Shown here: piece after piece, positions 42,425 to 51,001 of the stretch
How positions within the stretch are numbered: position 1 is the stretch's first letter
How the letters are laid out: each line of letters starts with the position of its first letter
Source of the DNA: Pedobacter nanyangensis
GTDB taxonomy: Bacteria > Bacteroidota > Bacteroidia > Sphingobacteriales > Sphingobacteriaceae
Length of the DNA: 64,000 bases
NCBI RefSeq assembly: GCF_003313505.1
Contig: NZ_QMHO01000001.1
Location: forward strand, 496,001 to 560,000
Direction: 5' to 3'
Made by a program: the position numbers and the translations under genes
Notes under the pieces: model-generated
The model's input: only the letters and a program-made list of their open reading frames with translations
What the model was told of the DNA's origin: nothing
Databases searched by the model: none

Positions 42425-43255
42425 TTAAAGATCGGTCGCTTTAAACGTATCGCCTTGACGCATATCTCCTGTATCGAATCCTTTTTTGAACCAGTACATT
42501 CGTTGCGCGGAGGTACCGTGGGTAAAGGAATCGGGCACAACTTCACCTGTGGCCTGTTTTTGGAGCTTGTCGTCGCCTATGGCATTGGCTGCCGTCAGCG
42601 CTTCTTCAATGTCCCCGGGATCTAGCTTGAAATCTTTGAGGTTTTGGGCATGGTGCGCCCATAACCCTGCATAAAAATCAGCCTGTAGCTCCAGCATTAC
42701 CGAAAGCTTATTGTATTCGGTTTGGCTCAGGCGGTTTCGCATCCGCTGTACTTTTTCCGAAGTGCCCAGTAAGTTTTGTACGTGGTGGCCAACTTCATGG
42801 GCAATTACATAGGCTTGTGCAAAATCGCCGGCGGCACCGAAACGATTTTTGAGTTCGTCAAAGAAAGAAAAGTCAATATAAACTCTATTGTCTGCCGGAC
42901 AATAAAATGGCCCTACGGCCGAACTTGCTCCGCCGCAAGCCGTGGAGACATTTCCTTCAAATATGGTTAAGATGGGTTTTTGATAGGTTAGGCCCATTTT
43001 TTCAAATTCTTTAGTCCACACGTCCTCGGTGTCAGCAAATACCACTTTAATAAACCGGGTTTGATCGTCGTTTATTTCCGTTTGTGGTGTTGTTTGGTTT
43101 TCAACAGGAAGCTGGCTTAGCAGGCCTGTAAAATCTTTTCCAAATAATAAACCGAGTACCACGATGATGATTCCAAGGCCTCCTCCAATGGCCAGTCCGC
43201 CTTTTCCTCGTCGGTCATCTACGTTTTGACTTTCTCGTCTTCCTTTCCACTGCAT
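42425..43255 (-). CDS. YpfJ-like neutral zinc metallopeptidase, membrane anchored
   Basis: 276-residue protein of the putative neutral zinc metallopeptidase family (YpfJ). A basic N-terminus (WKGRRESQNVDDRRGKGG) with a transmembrane helix about 20-38 is followed by the domain with CGGASSAVGPFYCPADN, VYIDFSFFDEL and the zinc motif HEVGH (153-157), then LELQADFYAGLWAH supplying the third ligand. The proteolytic activity of this family is not well proven. Stands alone. Confidence 0.92.
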   Translation of the reverse strand: MQWKGRRESQNVDDRRGKGGLAIGGGLGIIIVVLGLLFGKDFTGLLSQLPVENQTTPQTEINDDQTRFIKVVFADTEDVWTKEFEKMGLTYQKPILTIFEGNVSTACGGASSAVGPFYCPADNRVYIDFSFFDELKNRFGAAGDFAQAYVIAHEVGHHVQNLLGTSEKVQRMRNRLSQTEYNKLSVMLELQADFYAGLWAHHAQNLKDFKLDPGDIEEALTAANAIGDDKLQKQATGEVVPDSFTHGTSAQRMYWFKKGFDTGDMRQGDTFKATDL

Positions 43256-43323
43256 ATTAAAAAGTATTGGTAATAAAAATCCTGTTCTTGATTAGGGAAC
43301 AGGATGGGTGAAATTAAAAATCA

Positions 43324-43530
43324 TTATTGTAGACAAGCCATTTGTCTTTCGTGTTTTGTAGGATAGTGATGCTTGGCCATATATTCCATAGAAATATATG
43401 AGAGGGGCGTATCACCTTGGCCATTTGGGTTTGTACAGCAATCGACTGCATTTGCAGAAGGGCGCTTGGTCCGTTCCGTTGCCGCTAATGCCTGTTTCAT
43501 CTCCTTTATGGTCAACAATTCCTTTTTCAT
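43324..43530 (-). CDS. small protein with CC motif, unknown
   Basis: Predicted 68-residue protein starting at the ATG 43530 (an upstream in-frame start at 43599 would overlap gltX and is rejected). The N-terminal MKKELLTIKEMKQALAATE is amphipathic and leader-like; the rest is hydrophilic with a C-C pair (VDCCTNPNG) and one late cysteine (MACLQ). No signal peptide, helix-turn-helix or known family recognised. It lies 49 bases downstream of gltX on the same strand. Confidence 0.55.
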   Translation of the reverse strand: MKKELLTIKEMKQALAATERTKRPSANAVDCCTNPNGQGDTPLSYISMEYMAKHHYPTKHERQMACLQ

Positions 43531-43579
43531 ATTTAATAAGGTTTGAAGTTTACTAAATATAGCAAAAATATCAATGGGC

Positions 43580-45091
43580 TCAAATGTTAAATTCGACAAT
43601 GCCCCTGGCTATCCTGGCTGAAGTTTCCGCTTTGCCCAAAAGTTTAACAATATCAAAAACGCCTGGTCCAAATTTGCCGCCAACCAACATGATACGCAAT
43701 GGCAACATTACTTCGCCGGGTTTTAGCCCTTTGGTTTCGGCCAAAGTTTTAAAGTTTGTTTCTAAATCTGCAGCGCTTAGCTCAACATTTAGGGTATTTG
43801 CGAATTCTTCAAAAAAAGCAGCTTTATCGTTGTTCCATTTAGGTTTTACTGCTGCGGCATCATACGTTGATGGGCTGGCAAAAAAGTAAGAGGTTTGTGT
43901 AACGAAATCAGGTAATAAAGTACACCGGTCTTTAACGAGCTCAATTACTTGCGCAAGCGTTTCGGCATGCGTTACCTCAATGCCATTTTCGGCAAGCATA
44001 TCTTTAACAACTAACTGTAAACGGTTAGCCGCCGATTGTTTGATCCACTCATGATTGAACCATTTTGCTTTTTCAAAATCGAATTTTGCGCCCGCCCTGC
44101 TAATTCTTTCCACAGAAAAGGCTGCTTTCAATTCTTCTAGCGTAAATATTTCTTGGTCAGTTCCGTCATTCCAGCCCAACAACGCCAAAAGGTTTACAAA
44201 GGCTTCAGGCATAAAGCCCAATTCTTTAAAACCTTTGGTTAAATCACCGGTTTTAGGATCTGTCCAGTTCATGGCATACACTGGAAAGCCCAGCCTGTCA
44301 CCGTCTCTTTTGCTCAGTTTGCCGTTGCCATCAGGCTTAAGAATTAAAGGTAAGTGCGCCCAGGCAGGCATTTCACTTTCCCAGCCAAGATATTTCCAAA
44401 GCAACAAGTGTATTGGAGCAGAAGGCAGCCATTCCTCGCCCCTGAAAATGTGCGAAATTGCCATGGCCCTGTCATCAACAACTACCGCTAAATGGTAAGT
44501 TGGCATGCCATCGGCTTTAAGCAAAACTTTATCGTCTACTAAATTGGTATCAAAGCTAACCACGCCTCTAATCATGTCCGTAAAAGTTACCAGCTCATCA
44601 ACGGGCATTTTAATACGGATCACATGGGGGGTGTTTTGCGCCAGTAATTCGCTTACTTCATTTTGTGTTAAGGTAAGGGAGTTGCGCATTTGCATACGGC
44701 TTTTTTGGCCATATAAGAAATTAGGTTCCTGGGCCCTTTTTGCGTTCAGTTCTTCGGGTGTATCAAAAGCGTAATAGGCATAGCCGCTTGCAATTAGCTG
44801 CTCGGCATATTGCCTGTAGCTGGGTTTGCGCTCGCTTTGGCGATAAGGGCCAAAAGCGCCGGGTTTTTGTGGGCTTTCGTCGGCGGCAATGCCGCACCAT
44901 TCCAAGCAATCAACAATATATTGCTCGGCACCTTCCACAAAACGGGTTTGGTCGGTGTCTTCTATCCTTAAAATAAACGTTCCATTGTTTTTCTTCGCAA
45001 AAAGGTAATTAAACAGTGCTGTTCTAACACCTCCTAGATGTAAACCACCAGTTGGGCTGGGTGCAAATCTTACTCTAACTTCTCTGTTCAT
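43580..45091 (-). CDS. gltX: glutamyl-tRNA synthetase
   Basis: Charges tRNA-Glu with glutamate. Class I synthetase: PSPTGGLHLGGVR (11-23; HLGG for HIGH), LRIEDTDQTR, and the KMSKS-equivalent KLSKR at 258-262. 503 residues, complete, with the C-terminal anticodon-binding helices. The start at 45091 gives the family-typical opening VRVRFAPSPTG. A -7 box on the minus strand at 45175-45182 may drive it. Confidence 0.96.
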   Translation of the reverse strand: MNREVRVRFAPSPTGGLHLGGVRTALFNYLFAKKNNGTFILRIEDTDQTRFVEGAEQYIVDCLEWCGIAADESPQKPGAFGPYRQSERKPSYRQYAEQLIASGYAYYAFDTPEELNAKRAQEPNFLYGQKSRMQMRNSLTLTQNEVSELLAQNTPHVIRIKMPVDELVTFTDMIRGVVSFDTNLVDDKVLLKADGMPTYHLAVVVDDRAMAISHIFRGEEWLPSAPIHLLLWKYLGWESEMPAWAHLPLILKPDGNGKLSKRDGDRLGFPVYAMNWTDPKTGDLTKGFKELGFMPEAFVNLLALLGWNDGTDQEIFTLEELKAAFSVERISRAGAKFDFEKAKWFNHEWIKQSAANRLQLVVKDMLAENGIEVTHAETLAQVIELVKDRCTLLPDFVTQTSYFFASPSTYDAAAVKPKWNNDKAAFFEEFANTLNVELSAADLETNFKTLAETKGLKPGEVMLPLRIMLVGGKFGPGVFDIVKLLGKAETSARIARGIVEFNI

Positions 45092-45174
45092 GATATGTTT
45101 AGTTGTTTGGCGTAATTGCGTGTGGCCTAAAGCGTTTCAATTGCTTAGCGCCCTGCGCAAAAAGCAAGACGTTG

Positions 45175-45182
45175 CAAAGATA
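45175..45182 (-). promoter_or_regulatory. -7 box of gltX (minus strand)
   Basis: Read on the minus strand, TATCTTTG fits TAnnTTTG, about 80 bases before the gltX start. No clear TTG at the -33 distance. Confidence 0.4.
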
Positions 45183-45318
45183 TGTTTTTCATCTGTTTTT
45201 GTGTTGTTTTCATAGGCGATGAAGTGCTTATGCTTTTAAAATGATTAATGATCGGGATTTTGAAAAAGCATAATGGTTTTAAGGTTTTTCCGTTCTGATA
45301 TTGTATTTTGGCTAAGAA

Positions 45319-46548
45319 ATGAATCCATATCAGAAAAAGCTCCGCTGGAAATTGTTTTTATTGGTTTTTGCCGTGGTGATTGGTATTGCATCGGTAGCTT
45401 ATACCAATTTTTTTGTGCAAAAGATGGAGCGGGAAGAAGGGACACAGTTTTTGCTTTGGATCAAGGTGGCTGAACAACGGATGAAAATGTACGACAACGA
45501 GCAGCTGACCGACGTTTTTGAAACCATCAAAAAGAACAATAAAATGGACGTAATCATTACCCGAACAGATGGCTCCATTTATTTGTGGGATGGTTTGGAT
45601 ACTACCAAAACATTGTATCCCGACAACAAATCGAAACAATATGACACGGTATATTTTGCCAAGCAACTGCAGAAGATGAAGGAGCAGCATAAGCCTGCTA
45701 AAATGAAGGGAATTAATGAAGAACAACTGATTGCGTACTACAAGGATTCAAATATTTTAACGCAGTTGAGGTATTTTCCATACATCCAATTAGGAGTAAT
45801 TGCTCTTTTCCTGATTACTGCCTACGTTGGTTTCAGCGCTGCAAGAAGGGCCGAACGGGACCAGGAGTTTGTAGGGATGGCCAAGGAAACCGCCCATCAG
45901 TTGGGGACGCCAATATCATCGCTGATGGCTTGGGTGGAACTCATTAAAACCCGGTTCGATGCCGAGGAAGATCCATTGGTGGCCGAAATGGAAAATGATA
46001 TTCAGCGGTTAGAAATCATTGCGGATCGTTTTTCAAAAATCGGCTCTATGCCAATATTGGAAGATCATGTTGTGTATATTATCATCAACAACTTTGTACA
46101 GTATTTCAAAGTTCGGGCTTCCGATAAGATCAATTTTATCATTACCGGAGATACCCAGGTAAGGGCTATGCTATCGGCGCCGTTGTTTGATTGGGTAATT
46201 GAAAACTTACTTAAAAATGCTGTAAACGCCATAGATAACGATGGAACAATCACCATCAGTATTATTGAAAACCTGGCCAAGGAAGAAGTTTTGATTGATA
46301 TCACGGATACGGGAAAGGGAATTCCCCGGTCTAAGTTTGACACGGTTTTCCAGCCCGGCTACACCACCAGAAAAAGAGGTTGGGGCTTGGGCCTAACCTT
46401 AACCAAAAGGATTGTGGAGAACTATCACCGCGGACAGATTTTCGTGAAAGACTCGGAATTAGGCAAAGGAACCACCTTTAGGATTATTTTAAAAAGTAGT
46501 ATTACTTATGAACCCACCACAAATACACGAATACCCACAGTGGTATAA
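45319..46548 (+). CDS. membrane sensor histidine kinase
   Basis: 409 residues with two transmembrane helices (about 11-30 and 154-172) around a 120-residue periplasmic sensor region. The phospho-acceptor region is ETAHQLGTPISSL with H193, differing from the standard HELRTPL box; the ATPase domain shows LLKNAVNAID, DTGKGIP and GLGLTLTK. No response regulator is adjacent. Its last 41 bases overlap the DinB gene. Confidence 0.9.
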   Translation: MNPYQKKLRWKLFLLVFAVVIGIASVAYTNFFVQKMEREEGTQFLLWIKVAEQRMKMYDNEQLTDVFETIKKNNKMDVIITRTDGSIYLWDGLDTTKTLYPDNKSKQYDTVYFAKQLQKMKEQHKPAKMKGINEEQLIAYYKDSNILTQLRYFPYIQLGVIALFLITAYVGFSAARRAERDQEFVGMAKETAHQLGTPISSLMAWVELIKTRFDAEEDPLVAEMENDIQRLEIIADRFSKIGSMPILEDHVVYIIINNFVQYFKVRASDKINFIITGDTQVRAMLSAPLFDWVIENLLKNAVNAIDNDGTITISIIENLAKEEVLIDITDTGKGIPRSKFDTVFQPGYTTRKRGWGLGLTLTKRIVENYHRGQIFVKDSELGKGTTFRIILKSSITYEPTTNTRIPTVV

Positions 46549-47011
46549 AGGCTACATTAACCTGGTTGAAGGCAATGTTTTGAGCGTATTAGAAACGCAG
46601 GCCGAAGCTTTTGCTGATTTTGTGAACAGCCATGCTGATAAGGCGGATTACGCTTATGCTCCAGGTAAATGGACCATTAAGGAAATGTTTGGCCATATCA
46701 TAGATACGGAGCGGATTATGGTTTTCCGTTTAACCTGCTTTGCGAGGGGCGAAAAAGCAGCAATCCCGGGCTTTGATGAAGATGAATATGTAAAAAACGC
46801 ACACTTTAAAGATCGTAGTTTGCAAAGCTTGTGTGAAGAGTTTGTGGCTTTAAGAAAATCGACCATGTTTTTGCTCAACTCTCTTAACGAGGATGAATTG
46901 AATAGGCGTGGCACTGCTAACGCCAATGAAATTTCGGTAAGGGCCTTGGTTTTCATTTTAGCAGGGCACGTGATGCACCATCAGAACGTTATTGTAGAAA
47001 GATACTTGTAA
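46508..47011 (+). CDS. DinB-family protein (putative metalloenzyme)
   Basis: 167-residue four-helix-bundle protein of the DinB superfamily. Three histidines expected to bind a metal: FGHIIDTER in the first half, and GHVMHHQN near the C-terminus. Members include thiol-transferases and detoxification proteins; the role here is unknown. The opening PGKWTIKEMFGHI is typical. It begins inside the sensor kinase gene (41-base overlap), suggesting coupling. Confidence 0.88.
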   Translation: MNPPQIHEYPQWYKGYINLVEGNVLSVLETQAEAFADFVNSHADKADYAYAPGKWTIKEMFGHIIDTERIMVFRLTCFARGEKAAIPGFDEDEYVKNAHFKDRSLQSLCEEFVALRKSTMFLLNSLNEDELNRRGTANANEISVRALVFILAGHVMHHQNVIVERYL

Positions 47012-47102
47012 GGGTTCAGTTAGTATTAAAGGTGTAAGGTTAAAAGGTATGCGTGGCAGCACAACTTTTTGACTTTTTATTTTGGATTTTTAACTTAAAT
47101 AC

Positions 47103-47531
47103 ATGATTTGGTTTAAGGAATTTACTCCCGAAATGTTGAACAGCCGGCCTAAAAACCACATTGGCGCATTGTTGGGCATAGAATTTACCGAAGTTGGCGA
47201 AGATTATCTTGCCGCTACCATGCCAGTTGATGAGCGCACCCATCAGCCTGCCGGAATTTTACACGGAGGCGCATCGGTGGTACTGGCCGAAACTTTGGGA
47301 AGCATCGCTTCTTATATGTGTATCAACCCGGACAAACAGATCGCAGTGGGCTTGGAGGTAAATGCCAATCACATTAGGCCGGTGAGTAGCGGATTTGTAA
47401 AAGGTATTTGCAAGCCCTTGCACATTGGCGGGAAAACACATCTGTGGGAAATAAAACTTTATACCGATAAAGGGAAAATGAACTGTGTGAGCCGTTTAAC
47501 TGTGGCCATTTTGCCCAAGCCACAAGTTTAG
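47103..47531 (+). CDS. hot-dog fold acyl-CoA thioesterase (PaaI/MenI-like)
   Basis: 142-residue hot-dog protein likely to hydrolyse acyl-CoA thioesters, in the YdiI/PaaI group that includes the DHNA-CoA thioesterase of menaquinone synthesis. Motif GILHGGASVVLAETLGS with H54, G55 and catalytic E63; GLEVNANHIRP follows. Menaquinone synthesis is plausible as its role but no men gene is nearby. Confidence 0.9.
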   Translation: MIWFKEFTPEMLNSRPKNHIGALLGIEFTEVGEDYLAATMPVDERTHQPAGILHGGASVVLAETLGSIASYMCINPDKQIAVGLEVNANHIRPVSSGFVKGICKPLHIGGKTHLWEIKLYTDKGKMNCVSRLTVAILPKPQV

Positions 47532-47688
47532 TTGAAAAATTATGGGTTGCCTTGGCGGCCAGGTTTGGGCCGGGCCAACAGTCCGACGAGGTTTTGAGTT
47601 GCCTTATGCCTTAAGACGGCAAAATCAAAAGGGCTGAAACTGGTCAAACTATTTCCTTCTCCTTTTTGTTGTGCCATAAAAAAGAAAT

Positions 47689-48738
47689 ATGGTAAGTACT
47701 GCTGAGGTGATCAACAACAGCCAGTTGGTTTTTGTAAGCCCCGAAAAAGGAGGCCTATATCGGAAAGGGAAGCCCGGTAAATTTAGTTACGAAGATGACC
47801 ATGGGAATAAAGTAACTGATGACGCCGTTTTAGCACGCATTCAAAAACTGGTACTGCCGCCAGCATGGACGGATGTTTGGATTTCACCCAAAAAGAATGG
47901 ATACCTGCAAGCCGTAGGCATTGACATTGCCGGAAGAAAGCAGTACCGTTATCACCCAGAGTGGGTTAACCGCCGGGCTGATCATAAATATTTCCGATTA
48001 CTGGAGTTTGGGAAAGCATTGCCAAGGGCTAGGAAGCTTTTAGAAAAAGATCTTCGCAGGAAAAACCTAGACGAAAGGAAAGTGCTGGCCATTTGTGTTG
48101 CGGTTTTGCAAGACACCTTAATTAGAATAGGCACAGTAGCTTACCAGAAAAACTACAATAGTTATGGTTTAAGCACATTGAAAGATAAGCATGTAAAGCA
48201 TAAAGCCGGAGCAACATTCCTGTCGTTTGTTGGAAAAAAAGGAGTTAAACAAGAAATACGCTTAACGGATAAGCGGCTGGTTAAACTCGTAAAACGATGT
48301 AAGGATATTCCTGGGCAAGATCTATTTCAGTTTTATACAAAAGATCGTCAACGTAAGGCGGTGGATTCGGGAATGATCAACCAATATATCAGGGAAATCA
48401 CGGCAGATGATTTCACCGCAAAAGATTTTAGGACCTGGGGCGGTACCTTGGAGGCTATGCGGCAATTGGCCATTTGTACCAGTGAAAACCCCGAAGTTTC
48501 TGCAAAGAAGCTAGTGGTTACGGCCTTAGATTGTGTAGCTGCAAAACTCGGTAACACCAGGGCTGTTTGCAAAAGTGCTTATGTTTATCCTATTTTACTG
48601 CAAGCTTTTGAAGCGGGAGATTTGCAGCGCTACCTGAAGAGCATTGCGCTAAATGAACATGACGAAAAAAAAGCCTTAAAAAATGATGAGGCAGTGCTTA
48701 TTCGGTTTTTGAAAGCGGTTAAACGTAAGCAGAAATAG
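47689..48738 (+). CDS. DNA topoisomerase IB (poxvirus type)
   Basis: Relaxes DNA by transient 3'-phosphotyrosyl cleavage. 349 residues: N-terminal domain with VLPPAWTDVWI and GRKQYRYH, catalytic domain with IRIGTVAYQKNYNSYGLSTL, KDFRTWGGT and active-site tyrosine Y298 in KSAYVYP. Complete. Type IB enzymes occur in scattered bacteria and this family is regular in Bacteroidota. Terminator follows at 48748. Confidence 0.94.
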   Translation: MVSTAEVINNSQLVFVSPEKGGLYRKGKPGKFSYEDDHGNKVTDDAVLARIQKLVLPPAWTDVWISPKKNGYLQAVGIDIAGRKQYRYHPEWVNRRADHKYFRLLEFGKALPRARKLLEKDLRRKNLDERKVLAICVAVLQDTLIRIGTVAYQKNYNSYGLSTLKDKHVKHKAGATFLSFVGKKGVKQEIRLTDKRLVKLVKRCKDIPGQDLFQFYTKDRQRKAVDSGMINQYIREITADDFTAKDFRTWGGTLEAMRQLAICTSENPEVSAKKLVVTALDCVAAKLGNTRAVCKSAYVYPILLQAFEAGDLQRYLKSIALNEHDEKKALKNDEAVLIRFLKAVKRKQK

Positions 48739-48747
48739 TCCTAAAAC

Positions 48748-48778
48748 AAAAAAACTTACGAAGATTCGTAAGTTTTTT
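48748..48778. terminator. bidirectional terminator with TTACGAA core
   Basis: Run of A, CTTACGAA, two bases, TTCGTAAG, run of T. It separates topoisomerase IB from the converging membrane protein gene. Shares its core with hairpins at 25537 and 32621. Confidence 0.9.
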
Positions 48779-48798
48779 GTTCAATCACATCCAGATGA

Positions 48799-49158
48799 TT
48801 ATGGCTGGTTATCAAGCCACTTTTTTTCAATAACGTAAGAGGTTATTAAGCCCAATCCGCCAAAAATAAAGATGCTCCCAAAATAAACAGCTACTGCCTG
48901 GCCTTCTTCGCCATTGGTCATTTCCGAACCAAATACCCCTCTAACGGTAAACAGCGCTACCAATAGCCCCAAACCTACACCAACCATCAGCAAACCAAAC
49001 TTTAGGCTTAAAAACGGTTTTGGAGTTGATTTTCGGGCCCCAGGATCAAATCCTCTTTCTATCAAGGCCATCTTTTCTTTATTTAAAAAATACCTGATAC
49101 CAAAAACTAATGCAAATGCGCCAACAAACATCGTGATGGCTACTAATTCTCCACTCAT
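48799..49158 (-). CDS. small membrane protein (DUF6249-like)
   Basis: 119 residues with three hydrophobic helices (about 5-24, 53-72, 88-108) and a basic loop between the first two (RGFDPGARKSTPKP). It resembles the DUF6249 family of small inner-membrane proteins; the number is from memory. Function unknown. Divergent from the Crp-like gene. Confidence 0.8.
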   Translation of the reverse strand: MSGELVAITMFVGAFALVFGIRYFLNKEKMALIERGFDPGARKSTPKPFLSLKFGLLMVGVGLGLLVALFTVRGVFGSEMTNGEEGQAVAVYFGSIFIFGGLGLITSYVIEKKWLDNQP

Positions 49159-49212
49159 GGTTATAATTTTTTGTTAAACATTTCAATTGTTGTGAACCGT
49201 GTTCTGTGAGTT

Positions 49213-49857
49213 ATGACAACAGTTAAAAAAAATAGGTTACACTATTCGCAGAAAAAAATTAAATTGTGTGGTAAAACCTTACCGTTGACTATAGTTTCAA
49301 ATAAAATAGATGAAATTTCTCTCCTCCCTCCCCTAGAGAAGGAGCTGTTCATGGCTCGCCTTGAGCGAATTGAAGTACGCAAGGGGGCCACGGTAATCAG
49401 TGCCGGGAAAACCGAACGTTACGTATATTTTATAGAAAGGGGTATTGCCAGGGCTTACAAACAAACCGAAAGGGGTGAGGCGACCATTTGGTTTGGAGCG
49501 GATGGTGATGTGATGCTGTCTTTCCTGAGTTTTTTTAGAAACGAACCCGGTTATGAAAGCATTGAAGTGCTAGAGGAAAGTGTACTGTACCGCATTTCCG
49601 GTAAGCAATTGCAGCAGCTTTACAGTCAGTATATCCACATGGCCAATTGGGGCCGTAAGCTGGCCGAGTACGAACTGATTAAAACGGAACAGCGTTTTAT
49701 GGAACTACAGTTTAAAACCGCTACCGAGCGCTATCAAAATCTCATGCGATATACGCCAACAATTTTGCAGCGCGTGCAATTGGGATACATTGCTTCCTAT
49801 CTGGGTATTACACAGGTGTCGTTGAGTAGAATTAGGGCCGCCGCAAAAGGGTCGTGA
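49213..49857 (+). CDS. Crp/Fnr-family transcription regulator
   Basis: 214 residues: cyclic-nucleotide-binding-like beta-roll (about 30-135; PPLEKELFMARLERIEVRKGATVISAG) and a C-terminal winged HTH reading LGYIASYLGITQVSLSRIRA. The phosphate-binding cassette of cAMP receptors is not evident, so the ligand is unknown. It lies 117 bases before the SMR exporter on the same strand; similar Crp-SMR neighbours may reflect control of the exporter, which is inference. Confidence 0.88.
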   Translation: MTTVKKNRLHYSQKKIKLCGKTLPLTIVSNKIDEISLLPPLEKELFMARLERIEVRKGATVISAGKTERYVYFIERGIARAYKQTERGEATIWFGADGDVMLSFLSFFRNEPGYESIEVLEESVLYRISGKQLQQLYSQYIHMANWGRKLAEYELIKTEQRFMELQFKTATERYQNLMRYTPTILQRVQLGYIASYLGITQVSLSRIRAAAKGS

Positions 49858-49973
49858 TAAGTACGTGGAGAGGCCACATCCCTAAAATATTTCTTTGGCT
49901 CTAGGTGCTTTTTTATCATTTGTTAAAAAAAGGTAATGCTGTACTACCGATTTTTGCAGCAAATTAAGAACAC

Positions 49974-50300
49974 ATGAATTGGATCATATTAATTATTGCT
50001 GGACTTTTTGAAGTGGCATTTGCCTCTTGCCTGGGCAAGGTGAAGGAAACCAGCGGCTCAGAAGCCGCCTGGTGGTTTGTAGGCTTTTTGGTTTCGTTAA
50101 CCATTAGTATGTTGTTATTAATCAAAGCGACACAAACCCTTCCTATTGGAACGGCGTATGCCGTTTGGACTGGTATTGGAGCAGTGGGAACGGTGCTTAT
50201 GGGCATTTTGGTTTTTAAAGACCCCGCTAGTTTCTGGCGCTTGTTTTTTATCGTTACCCTCATTGGCTCTATCATTGGGCTGAAAGCAGTTTCTCATTAA
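49974..50300 (+). CDS. SMR-family exporter, guanidinium exporter (Gdx) subtype
   Basis: 108-residue four-helix small multidrug resistance protein. The proton/substrate glutamate E13 lies in AGLFEVAFA; the signature LPIGTAYAVWTGIGAVG is that of the SugE/Gdx branch that exports guanidinium rather than the EmrE branch. Upstream (49858-49973) I see no guanidine riboswitch fold. Whether it exports guanidinium needs testing. Confidence 0.88.
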   Translation: MNWIILIIAGLFEVAFASCLGKVKETSGSEAAWWFVGFLVSLTISMLLLIKATQTLPIGTAYAVWTGIGAVGTVLMGILVFKDPASFWRLFFIVTLIGSIIGLKAVSH

Positions 50301-50357
50301 GATCGTTAATGGCATAGCGACGCACGAAACAGTTAGCCAGTTGCCGATCCCAAACAA

Positions 50358-50407
50358 TTGCCCAAAAAAACGTAATTTGCTGTAACCTGATGCAAAAACC
50401 TTGCGTC
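50358..50407 (+). promoter_or_regulatory. ECF-type autoregulatory promoter
   Basis: TTGCCC plus seven A (50358-50370), TGTAACC at 50381-50387, a 16-base spacer and CGTC at 50404-50407. Nearly identical to 29977-30027. The start of transcription would be about 50414, which excludes the in-frame ATG at 50390 as sigma start. Confidence 0.85.
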
Positions 50408-50419
50408 ATAAGGCTAACT

Positions 50420-51001
50420 ATGCAGGAAGTGGAAACAGATCTAGACCTTATCAGCGCTATTTTAGCTGGCGATACGGGCAGTTATGCTGTGTTGGTCAAG
50501 CGCCATCAGAGGTTTGTTTTTACCCTGGCCTTGCGCTTTGCTAGGAGTAGGGAAGATGCCGAGGAAATTGCACAAGACTGTTTCATAAAGGCCTATAAAG
50601 CATTGGGAACTTTCAAGCAAACCTCAAAATTCAGCACTTGGTTGTACACCATTACCTACACCACGGCCATGACCTACCTTCGGAAGAAAAGGTTCAATTC
50701 GAGCTCGATTGACGACGAAGAACAGGTTTTGCAATTGGCTAATAACGACAGTTCTTTTGATGCCGATGCGGTGGAGAAAAAATCAACCTATAAGTACCTG
50801 AACGAAGCCATTGCGATGCTTTTGCCAGATGATGCGGCAATTATCACCCTTTTTTACAAAGGTGAGCAGAGCTTGGAAGAAATAGGACAGGCCTTGGCCA
50901 TGGACCCCAACACGGTGAAAGTGAAACTGCATAGAGCAAGGCATCGGCTAAAAGAAAAATTACAGTTTTTGTTAAAAGAAGAAGTAAAGGAGTTGATATG
51001 A
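50420..51001 (+). CDS. ECF RNA polymerase sigma factor
   Basis: 193-residue extracytoplasmic-function sigma factor. Region 2 (VFTLALRFARSREDAEEIAQDCFIKAYKAL, in parts, about 30-60, with FSTWLYTITYTTAMTYLRKK) and region 4 (SLEEIGQALAMDPNTVKVKLHRARHRLKEKL, about 145-178) are clear. The ATG at 50420 is chosen since 50390 lies in the promoter spacer. It overlaps the next gene by four bases (ATGA). An ECF-type promoter precedes it, pointing to autoregulation. Confidence 0.94.
   Translation: MQEVETDLDLISAILAGDTGSYAVLVKRHQRFVFTLALRFARSREDAEEIAQDCFIKAYKALGTFKQTSKFSTWLYTITYTTAMTYLRKKRFNSSSIDDEEQVLQLANNDSSFDADAVEKKSTYKYLNEAIAMLLPDDAAIITLFYKGEQSLEEIGQALAMDPNTVKVKLHRARHRLKEKLQFLLKEEVKELI

Noticed and set aside
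43324-43599. Longer version of the small CC protein
   Set aside because: The upstream start would overlap gltX by 20 bases and add unrelated residues; the ATG at 43530 gives a sensible N-terminus.
49858-49973. Guanidine riboswitch before the SMR gene
   Set aside because: No recognisable conserved loops by eye. A covariance-model search would be decisive.
50390-50419. Upstream start of the ECF sigma gene
   Set aside because: It lies in the spacer of the ECF-type promoter; the ATG at 50420 follows the expected transcription start.
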